From: Bacteroidota bacterium
Lineage (GTDB): Bacteria; Bacteroidota; Bacteroidia; NS11-12g; UBA955
DNA length: 64,000 bases
Direction of reading: 5' to 3'
NCBI GenBank assembly: GCA_018333525.1
Contig: JAGXTF010000090.1
Coordinates: forward strand, 1-64,000
Part shown: positions 1 through 9,076 of the stretch, piece after piece
Numbering within the stretch: position 1 is the stretch's first letter
How the letters are laid out: each line of letters begins with the position of its first letter
Notes under the pieces: model-generated
Told to the model about the DNA's origin: nothing
Seen by the model: only the letters and a program-made list of their open reading frames with translations
Database searches by the model: none
Position numbers and translations under genes: made by a program

Positions 1-468
1 CGGCCAGCGGTAAGGATGGGATTTATACAACAGAGACCGGCTGTGGTGCCAAAGTTTTCCGAACGGCGCATTGAAACAGCGCTGTCTGAACTCTTCCAAT
101 ACCACTCCTTTTTGAACGTCGAGCGAATTTTGTGAAAATGCCAACTGCAGCATTCGGTCGCTTTCCAGCCAAAATGCGGTTTCCACGTTTTCCAGGGGTA
201 CTGTGATGTAATAATTGGTATAATCGTTATTGGTAAATGCGTTGTTTGAGCCACCGGCCTGTTCCACGTGTTTGTCGTAGTCCGGTATGTTGATGCTTCC
301 GCCAAACATCAGATGTTCAAACAGATGGGCAAATCCTGTCTTGTCCTCCTGCTCATCTCTGGCGCCAACGTTGTACAAGATATTTAAGACAACCACAGTG
401 CTTTTGGGGTCCGGATGGTGTATTACCCTTAAGCCATTGTCAAGTGTAAAACCTGAAAATTCAATCAC
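1..468 (-). CDS. M16 family zinc peptidase, N-terminal part (cut by window edge)
   Basis: Reading leftward from 468, the frame stays open to base 1 and gives 156 residues of a peptidase of the pitrilysin/insulinase (M16) family. The inverted zinc motif HLFEH lies at about residues 48-52 and the third ligand glutamate is in VVLEEF near residue 125, so the domain looks catalytically complete as far as it is visible. No signal peptide is seen, which suggests a partner subunit or an intracellular form. The start must be the GTG at 468, because an in-frame TAG lies only four codons upstream and no ATG precedes the conserved FTLDNGLRV segment. A CAAATCTA (TAGATTTG on this strand) just upstream fits the Bacteroidota -7 box. 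The C-terminal part is outside the window. The ORF track misses it because it has no ATG and runs off the edge. Confidence 0.9.
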   Translation of the reverse strand, partial: MIEFSGFTLDNGLRVIHHPDPKSTVVVLNILYNVGARDEQEDKTGFAHLFEHLMFGGSINIPDYDKHVEQAGGSNNAFTNNDYTNYYITVPLENVETAFWLESDRMLQLAFSQNSLDVQKGVVLEEFRQRCFNAPFGKLWHHSRSLLYKSHPYRWP

Positions 469-472
469 AGCG

Positions 473-480
473 CAAATCTA
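473..480 (-). promoter_or_regulatory. Candidate -7 box TAGATTTG of the M16 peptidase gene
   Basis: The minus strand reads TAGATTTG four bases before the GTG start. It matches TAnnTTTG, but no TTTG is seen about 20 bases further upstream, so only half of the promoter is supported. If used, the transcript would be almost leaderless. Confidence 0.4.
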
Positions 481-658
481 CGCGCTTTAAACGGATTCCC
501 GAGGCCCCGGGTAACGGAGTATCCTTCAACCATGTCAATGCCCTGATTATTGGAATTGCCCTGAAAATGGAGGTTTCTAAGCAAGGTTTTGAAATCTTTT
601 AAAATGAAAGTGGAAATAGAAATAAATGCCGTTATTGAATCTGTTAGTTGATGTAATT

Positions 659-1816
659 TTAAGATACTTTTCTGCGAATTAATACCAAAGCTGTTAACAA
701 TGCACCCACTGCTCCGTAAAGCAATGCTACTGTTGCCCCAAATTTCCACCAAAGTAGGCCGGTAACCCAACTGGCAATAAGCAAACAAATACTTTGAAAA
801 GAAAGAAAAGAACCAAGCGCTGTTGCGGTTTTCCCTTTATCGCAAACCTCGGACAACCATGCTTTTACCTGCCCTTCCGTGCAGGCTGCAAACAAGCCAT
901 AAGCCAGCATGCAGGCCGCAATTGCCGGAAAACTGCTGAAAACGCCCAAACCGGCATAAGCCAAAATGAAAAAGAACAACCCGGCCATAATGAGTCTTTT
1001 GGGCGAAATGCGATCCGCCATTTTTCCCAATGGATATGCCGCGAGTGCGTAAATCAAATTGTAGAATATATAAAACCCAATTACCACGTGATCTGCAAAT
1101 CCGGCATCTTTCATTTTCAACAGGAGAAATACATCCGAGGAATTAAAAATGGCGAAAAAAAGCAAGGTTCCCGCCACTCTTTTAAATTCCGGATTTGAAT
1201 TCCGGAAGAAAGAGACAAAAGAAAAAAATGAAGCCCGTTTCACGCTTTTTACACGTGGAACCTCTTTTAGCGTCCACAACAAACCAACCGAAATGATGCC
1301 GGGAATAAATGCGAGCAAAAACAACCAGAGATAATCACCCGGGAAAAACCAAAGCCATATCAATGCAGAAACAGGCCCTAATATGGCGCCGATAGTATCC
1401 ATTGCCCGGTGAAATCCAAAAACCGTGGCTTTTTTTCCTGCAGCTGATGCGTCCGAAAGCATGGCATCACGCGGAGCAGTGCGCATTCCTTTTCCAAGTC
1501 GGTCCAGGGTTCGCACCCCGAGCACCCAGGAAGCCTGCTGAAATAAAACCATGAGTGGCTTGGTAACCGCACTGAGAAAATAACCCAACTTCACAAACGG
1601 CAATCGTTTGCCCCATAAATCGCTCAGGTTGCCAAAATAACCCTTACTTAAGCCTGCAGTTGCTTCGGCAATTCCCTCCAAAATCCCGATAAAAAAAACC
1701 GAAAACCCAATATGCCGAAGGTAAACCGGCATTACCGGATACAACATTTCGCTAGCCATATCGGTTCCCAGGCTTACAAAGGACAAAATCACTATGGTTC
1801 GGTTCAGTACCTTCAA
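659..1816 (-). CDS. MFS transporter
   Basis: A 385-residue, very hydrophobic protein with about twelve membrane segments, the usual length for the major facilitator superfamily. The loop DRLGKGMRTAPRDAML (near residues 105-120) is the conserved motif of MFS permeases of the drug/metabolite type, and a second basic loop (GKMADRISPKR) opens the C-terminal half. The substrate cannot be told from sequence. The start is a TTG at 1816: a TAG stop lies two codons upstream and the next methionine would delete the first membrane helix. It stands alone between the M16 gene and the oppositely oriented rluB-like gene. The 190 bases downstream show no gene. Confidence 0.85.
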   Translation of the reverse strand: MKVLNRTIVILSFVSLGTDMASEMLYPVMPVYLRHIGFSVFFIGILEGIAEATAGLSKGYFGNLSDLWGKRLPFVKLGYFLSAVTKPLMVLFQQASWVLGVRTLDRLGKGMRTAPRDAMLSDASAAGKKATVFGFHRAMDTIGAILGPVSALIWLWFFPGDYLWLFLLAFIPGIISVGLLWTLKEVPRVKSVKRASFFSFVSFFRNSNPEFKRVAGTLLFFAIFNSSDVFLLLKMKDAGFADHVVIGFYIFYNLIYALAAYPLGKMADRISPKRLIMAGLFFFILAYAGLGVFSSFPAIAACMLAYGLFAACTEGQVKAWLSEVCDKGKTATALGSFLSFQSICLLIASWVTGLLWWKFGATVALLYGAVGALLTALVLIRRKVS

Positions 1817-1889
1817 TTGCTATTTTTTGCTAAGATATTTTTGAAATGGGCAGTTCCAAGCATTTGGGCAAAAAATGAGGGGAAAACCG

Positions 1890-1897
1890 TAAATTTG
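1890..1897 (+). promoter_or_regulatory. Candidate -7 box TAAATTTG upstream of the rluB-like gene
   Basis: TAAATTTG followed by C fits the Bacteroidota -7 consensus. A TTTG lies 23 bases upstream, slightly too far for the ideal 19-21. It would give a leader of about 30 bases before the ATG at 1935. Confidence 0.4.
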
Positions 1898-1934
1898 CAG
1901 ATTCTAATCCCGCTGGGAAGCGGTATCCAAACAT

Positions 1935-3428
1935 ATGGCAAATAAAAAAGACAACTCAGGAGGCAAAAAATTTCAAAACCGACTGTCCTCCGAAAAAAGA
2001 GTAAGGGTAACTAAAAATACCAAAAACAAAAGCGAATCGTCAGACAGAAAACGCGACTTCGGCAACAAACCAGGGGGCTTTAAATCAGGCTTTAAAAAAG
2101 ATGGAGATTTTTCCGGGAAACCCGGACCGAAATCATTTTCCGACAGAAAATACGTTAAAAAAGACCGCGGCGATTCAGGGGAAACCGGAGAATTTAAAAA
2201 ACGCACCGGAGGATACAATTCACCGTATAAGAAAGACACGGGATTTGGAAGCAAGCCGGGATCCAGATCATTTTCCGATAATAAATATAAGAAAAAAGAT
2301 TCCGGCGAAAGCGGGGATTTTAAGAAGCGCACCGGAGGATATAATTCCCCGTACAAAAAAGATTCAGGGTATGCAGGCAAACCCGGACCTAAATCTTTTT
2401 CAGATAGAAAATACGGCAAAAAAGACGCAGGTACAGACAATACAGATTTCAGAAAAAAATCCGATCGTTTTTCACGCGAAGATTCGAAGGATAAAAGAAG
2501 CAATTATGCTGGTCCGAAATCTCGTTTTGATGCAAACAAAAAACGCACTTTTGGTCCTCAGGAAAATGACAGCCAAAGAGGGAAATGGGAGAGGAAAGGC
2601 AAACCGAATAACTTCAAGGGGTCAGGTAAAAAATTGCATAAAACTTCCGAATCTCTTTTGGATTCCCAGGAGAACGAAAATGCAGAAATCAGAATCAATC
2701 GTTACATAGCAAACAGTGGTCTTTGCAGCAGGAGAGAAGCGGATGTTATGATTTCTCAGGGCCTTGTTTCGATTAACGGACAAGTGGTAAGCGAACTTGG
2801 AACTAAAGTAAAAAAATCCGATGATGTTCGTGTCGATGGCAAGCGTATTAATCCGGAAAAACCGGTTTATATTTTGCTTAATAAACCTAAAGGTTACATA
2901 ACCACAACAGCAGATCCTTCGGAGCGTGCAACAGTTATGGATTTAATTGATTTGCCGGGCAAGGAAAGGATTTATCCTGTAGGTCGATTGGATAGAAATA
3001 CTACAGGGGTATTGTTGCTAACCAACGATGGAGAACTCGCTCAAAAACTGATGCATCCCAGTTTTGAAATCAAAAAAATTTACAAAGCAGGATTGGATAG
3101 AAAACCTTCAAAAGACCATATGCTTGCATGGGTGAATGGGGTGGAACTGGAAGATGGGTTTATGAATTTTGAACAGGTTGGATTTGTAGATGAGGAACAT
3201 GATACCGTTTTGGGTCTTGAAGTTCACAGTGGAAGAAACCGCATTGTTCGCCGCATGTTTGAGCATTATGGATATGAAGTGAAATCGCTAGACAGGGTGA
3301 TGCTCGGAGATTTCGATCACGTGAAACTCGGTCGTGGGAAATGGCGTTTTTTAAATGACAGAGAAATTCGCTATGTAGAAAAACTCAAAAGAATGCGCGG
3401 AAAAAAACCTTCCAAATTCGAAGATTAA
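1935..3428 (+). CDS. rluB: 23S rRNA pseudouridine synthase (RluB/RsuA family) with long basic repeat tail
   Basis: The C-terminal half is a standard RsuA/RluB-family enzyme. An S4 RNA-binding domain starts near residue 252 (RINRYIANSGLCSRREAD), and the pseudouridine synthase domain has the catalytic aspartate in GRLDRNTTG near residue 352 and the ending HSGRNRIVRRMFEHYGY. It should isomerise a uridine in 23S rRNA (position 2605 in E. coli numbering, by family). The first 250 residues are an extension rich in Lys, Gly, Ser, Asp and Phe, with three tandem 42-45 residue repeats. Such disordered basic tails are common on Bacteroidota members of this family and probably bind RNA. The stop codon overlaps the stop of the convergent M16 gene by sharing a TTAA. 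Whether it acts as RluB or as a related specificity is not certain. Confidence 0.9.
   Translation: MANKKDNSGGKKFQNRLSSEKRVRVTKNTKNKSESSDRKRDFGNKPGGFKSGFKKDGDFSGKPGPKSFSDRKYVKKDRGDSGETGEFKKRTGGYNSPYKKDTGFGSKPGSRSFSDNKYKKKDSGESGDFKKRTGGYNSPYKKDSGYAGKPGPKSFSDRKYGKKDAGTDNTDFRKKSDRFSREDSKDKRSNYAGPKSRFDANKKRTFGPQENDSQRGKWERKGKPNNFKGSGKKLHKTSESLLDSQENENAEIRINRYIANSGLCSRREADVMISQGLVSINGQVVSELGTKVKKSDDVRVDGKRINPEKPVYILLNKPKGYITTTADPSERATVMDLIDLPGKERIYPVGRLDRNTTGVLLLTNDGELAQKLMHPSFEIKKIYKAGLDRKPSKDHMLAWVNGVELEDGFMNFEQVGFVDEEHDTVLGLEVHSGRNRIVRRMFEHYGYEVKSLDRVMLGDFDHVKLGRGKWRFLNDREIRYVEKLKRMRGKKPSKFED
2094..2484 (+). repeat. Three tandem 126-135 bp coding repeats (KKDxGF..KPGPKSFSDxKY)
   Basis: Units begin at 2094, 2229 and 2355 and encode 45, 42 and about 43 residues, each with KPGPKSFSD.KY followed by KKD and, in the first two, FKKRTGGYNSPY. 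They lie in the disordered tail of the rluB-like gene. The near-identity of peptide blocks with many synonymous changes suggests older duplication under selection. Confidence 0.85.
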
Positions 3429-6349
3429 TAACCGAATATATCTTCCAAATTTAACGTAGTTACCTTGCCTAGTTTTTGTAAGGATGCATTGCTTATTTTT
3501 TCTTTATTTCCCAATACTCCGTAACTGAAAACCCGCCCTGCCATCCGGGATTTGTGAAATGCCGCAACCGCCGCCAGATCAATTCCCGGGAGTTCGCGAT
3601 AAATAATTTCATTGATATCCGAATCCAAACCCAGGTTTTTCATTTGAAAATAATAAGCAGTTAACTCTTCATCTAAAACGCGCTTGGTTTCCAATTGGTT
3701 TTTTAAACTTTCAAGCGATAGCACAAATACATTTGAATCCTCCGGTAGCTGTTGCATGAGTTCATTCATTGCCGCAACGGCATCAGAAAATTTATCTGCC
3801 TGTGTACCAATAAATGCGATAATGGAATTTGGCTTATCCGCGTATCTGGCCTGATTGTAATAAGCATATGTGCTGTATGCAAGCGCTTTGGATTCGCGTA
3901 TATTTTGAAAAACCACACTGCTCATATCTCCGCCAAAATATTGATTGAACGCCATAATTTTTGCTGATTCCCGAATATCAAAATTGTTGCTTTTTCCTGT
4001 CCAAAAAATGTTCGCCTGAACCATGTCATAGTTTACAAAATAAACCTCATTTTGATCCGTAGTTCTGGGAATAAATTCAACAGCAACAGGGCTTTTTAAA
4101 GTTCGGCTGAAAAGGTGTTGCTCGTTTATTGATCGCTCCAAAAATGCAAATGCCCTTTGACCATAATAATTCACACTGTGCTTTATTCCGGATAATGAAG
4201 TAATAATTTTAATCAACTCTTCTGCGGAAAGTTTCTTTAATTCCTCAGAATTTAAAATCCATTTTGATGGATTTGCAGTCCCGTACAACGCATACTGAGA
4301 AAGACGCGAAGCAATAATCCGGTTGTTGAGTTTGGCATCATTGCGACTCTTTATCTCATTTTCAATCAGATTTTTAAATGCAACTTCATCTGACTTTGGA
4401 TGGTTGATTAAGGATTCGAATATTTGGAGCGCTTTCTCAAAATTTTCCTCAGGTCCACTTAGGGTGAGATAAGAATTTTTATCACCACAGTATGCATTAA
4501 AGCTGCAACCCAACGCATACATTTTTTTGCTGATGTCAGCCGCTGTCCATTCAGAGGTTCCGATCAAATTGATATATGCCATCGCCAATGGCAGACTTTT
4601 GTTGTGAAAACGGCCATACTCATAGCGGTATTCCAATTGAAACAATCTGTTTTCTTTGTTTTTTACATAATGGATTTGCAACCCATCAAAGTCTTTATTC
4701 TGAATTTTATTTTTAAAATCCGCGAATACAGGTTGAATCGGAGTGGCCTCTTCTTCAAGCCATTCCGTTACAAATTCACTTTGTTTGTCTCTGTTTAATT
4801 CAACCGGATGAATCAAAGGCTTCTCTATTTTTTGAATACCGCTGTCTTTGCCTTCTCTTTTGTAGACTTCCACTCTGTCCTGATTCAAAAACTCCTTTGC
4901 CAACTCCATAATTTCCTCTTTGCGAATTTTTTGCATTTCGAATAATTCGTTGTAATGTTTTTGATATCCGGCACCATTTACATAGGATTCCAGCAAAAAT
5001 CCGCACCTGGTTTCATTGCTTTTGAATTCCCGAATTTTTGAAATCTCTTCGTTTAATAAAATACTCTTAATGAGGTCGTCATCAAATTTACCCTCCATTA
5101 CCAACTTCATTTGATCGGTGAGCAATTCGCGCACCTCTTCCAGGGTTTGCCCTTCTCTGGGCTTTCCGGTAAGCACGAATGCGCTGTAATCGTTTAAAAT
5201 ATCCAGATATACATTTGCCGATAGTACTTTTTGTTCTTGTACCAGATTGATATCTATCAAACCCGCTGAAGAATTATTCAAAATCAGTTGGATGAGTTTG
5301 GCAATAAGCGCCTCCCTGGAATTTGCGCCGGGAAGCCTGTATCCTACGGTTACAAATGCAGCATCAGGTCCGTAAATATCCAATTTCCTCGGATTTGCAT
5401 GTGGCTGTTCCGGTTCAAAAGTATATGAGTCTATTGCCTTAGTACCCATATACTTAAAATGTTCCGCAACTCCGTCTGCTGCGGCATCCGGATCAAAATC
5501 CCCACTGAGGATAATTGCCATATTATTTGGCACATAATATTTGTTATAATATTCCCGGATAGCGAGTAATGATGGATTTTTTAAATGCTCTACGGTGCCA
5601 ATTGTAGTTTGTTTTCCATAGTTGTGGTTCTCAAACAATTTGGCATACAAAGCTTCCCAAACTTTGTTGTTGTCATTGTCCATGCCAATGTTTTTTTCTT
5701 CATAAACTGCCTCCAATTCTGTGTGAAACAACCTTAAAATGGGATTGCGATATCGCTCTGCTTCCAGCTCCAGCCATTTGTGCAGCATGTTGGAAGGCAC
5801 ATCGTTGATATAAACGGTTTGTTCATTGCTGGTGAAAGCATTGGTGCCGCTCGCACCCATTGCCTGGCACATTTTGTCATATTCATTTGCAATAGAAAAT
5901 TTTGCAGCCAGCTGGCTAACAGAATCTATTTGCCTGTAAAGTTCTTTGCGTCTGGTATCATCAGTAGTTTTATTGTAGATTTCATACAGTGCGTCAATTT
6001 TGGATAATTGTTCTTTCTCTTTTTCCCAATCCAATGTGCCGTATTTATCGGTTCCTTTAAAGAGCATATGTTCCAGGTAATGCGCAAGTCCGGTATTGGT
6101 GGAAGGGTCATTTTTTGAACCGGTTTTTACGGCTACCATCGAATAAATTCTGGGTTCCGCTTTATTGACAGAAGTAATTACCTGCATCCCGTTATTCAGG
6201 GTATATTCCCTTACCGCCAGCGGATCATTATCATAAATTCGCACTGTCCATTTCTCAGTTTTTTCAATGTGGTAAGTGGAAATCCTTTGTTGGGCACTTG
6301 CATTAAACGCAAGAGTGCAAATCAGAAAATTAAAGATATACCTTTTCAT
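3425..6349 (-). CDS. Secreted double-domain M16 zinc peptidase
   Basis: A 974-residue M16 peptidase containing both halves of the clamshell on one chain. A signal peptide ends near residue 19 (FNASAQ). The N-terminal half has the zinc motif HYLEH at residues 90-94 and the further glutamate in LEAVYEEKN near residue 210. The C-terminal half lacks an HxxEH, as in inactive M16 partner domains. It is expected in the periplasm or at the outer membrane, degrading peptides. A second M16 gene lies 3 kb away at the window start. The minus strand shows TACTTTTG 12 bases before the ATG, a good -7 box. Its 3' end overlaps the rluB-like gene by four bases, both stops coming from one TTAA. Confidence 0.93.
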   Translation of the reverse strand: MKRYIFNFLICTLAFNASAQQRISTYHIEKTEKWTVRIYDNDPLAVREYTLNNGMQVITSVNKAEPRIYSMVAVKTGSKNDPSTNTGLAHYLEHMLFKGTDKYGTLDWEKEKEQLSKIDALYEIYNKTTDDTRRKELYRQIDSVSQLAAKFSIANEYDKMCQAMGASGTNAFTSNEQTVYINDVPSNMLHKWLELEAERYRNPILRLFHTELEAVYEEKNIGMDNDNNKVWEALYAKLFENHNYGKQTTIGTVEHLKNPSLLAIREYYNKYYVPNNMAIILSGDFDPDAAADGVAEHFKYMGTKAIDSYTFEPEQPHANPRKLDIYGPDAAFVTVGYRLPGANSREALIAKLIQLILNNSSAGLIDINLVQEQKVLSANVYLDILNDYSAFVLTGKPREGQTLEEVRELLTDQMKLVMEGKFDDDLIKSILLNEEISKIREFKSNETRCGFLLESYVNGAGYQKHYNELFEMQKIRKEEIMELAKEFLNQDRVEVYKREGKDSGIQKIEKPLIHPVELNRDKQSEFVTEWLEEEATPIQPVFADFKNKIQNKDFDGLQIHYVKNKENRLFQLEYRYEYGRFHNKSLPLAMAYINLIGTSEWTAADISKKMYALGCSFNAYCGDKNSYLTLSGPEENFEKALQIFESLINHPKSDEVAFKNLIENEIKSRNDAKLNNRIIASRLSQYALYGTANPSKWILNSEELKKLSAEELIKIITSLSGIKHSVNYYGQRAFAFLERSINEQHLFSRTLKSPVAVEFIPRTTDQNEVYFVNYDMVQANIFWTGKSNNFDIRESAKIMAFNQYFGGDMSSVVFQNIRESKALAYSTYAYYNQARYADKPNSIIAFIGTQADKFSDAVAAMNELMQQLPEDSNVFVLSLESLKNQLETKRVLDEELTAYYFQMKNLGLDSDINEIIYRELPGIDLAAVAAFHKSRMAGRVFSYGVLGNKEKISNASLQKLGKVTTLNLEDIFGY

Positions 6350-6360
6350 TTTTAGGGTTA

Positions 6361-6368
6361 CAAAAGTA
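6361..6368 (-). promoter_or_regulatory. Candidate -7 box TACTTTTG of the M16 peptidase gene
   Basis: CAAAAGTA on the plus strand, so TACTTTTG reading toward the gene, 12 bases before the ATG at 6349. No clear TTTG -33 element at the expected distance. The same octamer occurs before gap. Confidence 0.45.
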
Positions 6369-6452
6369 GATTAGGAATGGCAAAATATATACCTGAATGC
6401 TATGGCACCATTTGGTTATGAAACATCTGTTGTTATTTCGCGGGGCTTAAAA

Positions 6453-6935
6453 ATGACAAATCAGGCATTTCTGTGTACCGGCAGTAATATGGAAAATCCG
6501 CAACATCAAATGGAGATTGCGGAGACACAAATCGCTCTCGAACTGGGAAAAATAATCGGTAAATCAAAGATTTATTCGTCGGAACCATGGGGCAACCCAG
6601 ACCAGGAGACCTTTTTAAATCAGGTAATTCAAATTGAAACCAAATTATCTCCCCAAATGCTGCTGAAAAAAATTCTGGATATAGAAATAAAAATGGGAAG
6701 GTCGCGAATTCAAAAATGGGGGCCGAGAATTATTGACATTGATATTCTTTTTTATGGTGACCACATCATACATATGGAAGGCTTGCAGATTCCGCATCCT
6801 CAGATGCAAAACCGACGCTTTGTACTCATGCCTTTATGTGAAATAGCTCCCGATTTTATCCATCCCGAATTGCTGGTAAGCGTAAAACAACTCCTCGAAA
6901 AATGTGAGGATTCGTTAAGTGTTTCTGTATTTTGA
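6453..6935 (+). CDS. folK: 2-amino-4-hydroxy-6-hydroxymethyldihydropteridine pyrophosphokinase
   Basis: This enzyme transfers pyrophosphate from ATP to 6-hydroxymethyl-dihydropterin in folate synthesis, in the cytoplasm. Family marks are the start FLCTGSNMENP (the GSN block), the central SEPWGNPDQETFLNQV, and the signature GPRIIDIDILFYG with the two magnesium-binding aspartates, then IPHPQMQNRRFVLMPLCEI. Starting at the ATG at 6453 gives 160 residues, normal for FolK, with GSN near residue 9. The track's ATG at 6402 would add 17 residues with no family match, so I moved the start. The stop TGA overlaps the start of the next gene, implying translational coupling. Confidence 0.93.
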   Translation: MTNQAFLCTGSNMENPQHQMEIAETQIALELGKIIGKSKIYSSEPWGNPDQETFLNQVIQIETKLSPQMLLKKILDIEIKMGRSRIQKWGPRIIDIDILFYGDHIIHMEGLQIPHPQMQNRRFVLMPLCEIAPDFIHPELLVSVKQLLEKCEDSLSVSVF

Positions 6936-7495
6936 TTCAGGAAGCATCCATATTTCCAACGGTTGCATGGTTTTTAAGAGCAGCAGGAAAACCGGAAATT
7001 ACTGTGGCAATGGGAAATATGTTTCAAAAACAATCATCGCACAGCAGATATTTTATTGGTGGACCTAACAAAACCCAATGCCTTACTGTGCCCGTAAAGC
7101 ACACCGGAAGTAAAAAGACAATTTTAAATACAGAAGTTTCATACCAGGAAAAATGGCAACGGGAACATATCCATGCAATCAAAAGTGCATATGGAAAAGC
7201 GCCATTCTTTGAATTTTATGATTATAGAATTTTTCCTGTTCTGGAAGATGCTCCGATTCTATTAGAAACGCTTATCAGAAATTCTATTTTGAAACTTGCC
7301 GCAGAACTGTTGCCGGATACCTTAATCGTATTTGAAAACCTGACCTCCGATAAAATAGAATATTCCAAATTGCCAGGATATTCGCAGGTTTTTGAAGATA
7401 AATTTGGTTTCCGGGATGATTTATCTGCGTTGGATTTATTGTTTAACCTGGGCCCGGATGCGGCATATTATTTGGAAGAAAATATCGGGCTTTGA
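6932..7495 (+). CDS. WbqC-like family protein
   Basis: A 187-residue protein matching the WbqC family, whose members occur in O-antigen and polysaccharide loci and in many Bacteroidota genomes; the biochemical reaction is not established. Recognisable parts are the N-terminal FPTVAWFLRAAG, the basic centre SRYFIGGPNKTQCLTVPVKH, and EKWQREHIHAIKSAYGKAPFFEFY, which is the family hallmark. Translation begins at a TTG at 6932 overlapping the folK stop; no better ATG lies before the conserved N-terminus. It is probably co-transcribed with folK, an arrangement that need not reflect a shared pathway. Confidence 0.82.
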   Translation: MIQEASIFPTVAWFLRAAGKPEITVAMGNMFQKQSSHSRYFIGGPNKTQCLTVPVKHTGSKKTILNTEVSYQEKWQREHIHAIKSAYGKAPFFEFYDYRIFPVLEDAPILLETLIRNSILKLAAELLPDTLIVFENLTSDKIEYSKLPGYSQVFEDKFGFRDDLSALDLLFNLGPDAAYYLEENIGL

Positions 7496-7512
7496 ATAGC
7501 TCCTTGCGACAC

Positions 7513-7992
7513 TTAACAAGCAGCAGGTTCTACAAAAAACTCTTCCAGTAATTCTATGGTTAATGGTTTGCTGATGTACCCCGAAGTGATAGAATAATCC
7601 AATGAACGTATCATATCTCTGGGCTCAATCGATGAAGATAACATGTAAATGTAAATTTTATTCATCATCGCCGGAGATTGATCCATCATGCTGTTGAGCA
7701 CCGCAAAACCATCGGAACCATGCATGTGAATGTCCAAAAACAAAACGATTTGCCTGTCTGAATAATTTTCAGGTGCCATTCCGCCAATGAAATCAAGGCC
7801 CTCAGTGGGATTCTGAAAGGTGAGTATTTCCGCATCCCTGAATACTTTTTTGATAATAATCCTGCAAACCTCATTGTATCCCGGATCATCATCTATCACC
7901 AGAAATACCGGATTTCTGGAGGAGATTCTTTGACTGAGTTTTAACTGCAGCATGGAGGTATTCAATTGGAGGGAGGAATAAGAGGGTTTCAT
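7513..7992 (-). CDS. Single-domain response regulator (CheY-like receiver)
   Basis: A 159-residue protein consisting almost only of a receiver domain. The acidic pair is in FLVIDDDPG, the phospho-acceptor aspartate in VLFLDIHMHG, the switch serine in YMLSSS and the conserved lysine in YISKPL. There is no output domain, so it probably passes on a phosphoryl signal by protein contact. The N-terminal 30 or so residues are variable. I take the ATG at 7992; the track's longer start at 8064 would run into the upstream TPR gene's stop. No histidine kinase is nearby. The gene points toward folK/wbqC and ends 17 bases from it. Confidence 0.85.
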   Translation of the reverse strand: MKPSYSSLQLNTSMLQLKLSQRISSRNPVFLVIDDDPGYNEVCRIIIKKVFRDAEILTFQNPTEGLDFIGGMAPENYSDRQIVLFLDIHMHGSDGFAVLNSMMDQSPAMMNKIYIYMLSSSIEPRDMIRSLDYSITSGYISKPLTIELLEEFFVEPAAC

Positions 7993-8054
7993 GCGAATAT
8001 ATATATGGATGATATATCGCAATGGCAAAAAGTAATTCACCAATTGTGTAGGAA

Positions 8055-8981
8055 CTAATTGCAATAACGCAATTTTAATTGTTCCAACTCCTGGCCGAAT
8101 TGCGCGGTAAATCCGCGTTCCAGACCCAAGTGTATATATTTACAGGCAGTTTCGTTTTGTTGTTCTTCCAGCATCACCAAAGCATAGTTTCTATATGCAA
8201 AAGAATTGGATGGAAACAGGCGAATGGATTCCAAAATATACCTTTTTCCCCTTTCAGAATCCCCTTTTTTAAACAAAACATATCCAAAATTATTCAATAG
8301 GAATGGATCATTTCCCTTCATCACCAGCAATCTTTCAAATAAAACAGCGGATGAATCCCACATGTTTTTTTGCGAAAATAAAAATGCGGTGTTCATCATA
8401 GCCAGAGTGTCTTCCGGAGCTATTTTCAATATGTGCAGGTTATCCCGCAGGGCTGAATCAAATAGTCCCATGTAGTTATATAATTCAGCCCTACGCGACA
8501 ATAAAAATAAATTCTGGCTGTCGTTTTCCAAACAGGTATTATAATCCCGCAAAGCCATTTCAAACAAATGCATTTTAAAATAAACAGATGCGCGATTTTT
8601 ATAAGTGGAATAATTATGTGGATTAATAGAAATAGCATGGTTGTAATCCCGCAATGCAGAATCGAATTTGCCCATTATGGCATACGCGTTTCCACGGTTG
8701 GCCAATGCACCGTAGTGGCCCGGATTCAACTGAAGTATGGCAGTATAATTTGCCGATGCTTTTACAGGATCTTTTCTTAATACATAAACTTGCGCCCTTT
8801 GAAAATATGCAGGTATGTTTTTCCTGTTTTTTTTGATGGATTTATCGTAACATTTCAAGGCACTTTCCATATTACCGGAATAAAAGTAATCATCGCCTTT
8901 CTTTAGCCATTTATTGCTGCTTTTTTGTGCATGCAGCTGGGAGCACAGAAGCATCAGAAAAATAGAAATAAATAGTTTCAT
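8055..8981 (-). CDS. Exported tetratricopeptide repeat protein
   Basis: A 308-residue TPR protein with a signal peptide (MKLFISIFLMLLCSQLHAQ) when started at the ATG at 8981; the track start at 9011 would put ten non-signal residues in front. From about residue 20 to the end it is a row of 34-residue TPR units, e.g. NPGHYGALANRGNAYAIMGKFD and NPHNYSTYKNRASVYFKM. It is expected in the periplasm or attached to the outer membrane, acting as a scaffold; no partner is evident. The minus strand carries TAATTTTG ten bases before the ATG. It precedes the receiver-domain gene with a 62-base gap and may share its transcript. Confidence 0.85.
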   Translation of the reverse strand: MKLFISIFLMLLCSQLHAQKSSNKWLKKGDDYFYSGNMESALKCYDKSIKKNRKNIPAYFQRAQVYVLRKDPVKASANYTAILQLNPGHYGALANRGNAYAIMGKFDSALRDYNHAISINPHNYSTYKNRASVYFKMHLFEMALRDYNTCLENDSQNLFLLSRRAELYNYMGLFDSALRDNLHILKIAPEDTLAMMNTAFLFSQKNMWDSSAVLFERLLVMKGNDPFLLNNFGYVLFKKGDSERGKRYILESIRLFPSNSFAYRNYALVMLEEQQNETACKYIHLGLERGFTAQFGQELEQLKLRYCN

Positions 8982-8990
8982 TCGCAGATT

Positions 8991-8998
8991 CAAAATTA
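8991..8998 (-). promoter_or_regulatory. Candidate -7 box TAATTTTG of the TPR gene
   Basis: CAAAATTA on the plus strand reads TAATTTTG toward the gene, ending ten bases before the chosen ATG. A TTG lies 18 bases further upstream. Supports the shorter start at 8981. Confidence 0.5.
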
Positions 8999-9076
8999 AG
9001 TAATAAACCAAACCATCAATAAAGGCAGTAAAACCCTTGCCGGATTTTTACATTTTACAGCAATGCATGTGCGTTG

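Noticed and set aside
2101-2709. A 202-residue plus-strand ORF and a 176-residue minus-strand ORF (1973-2503) inside the rluB-like gene
   Set aside because: Both are shadows of the low-complexity repeat tail; the opened frames come from its biased codon composition.
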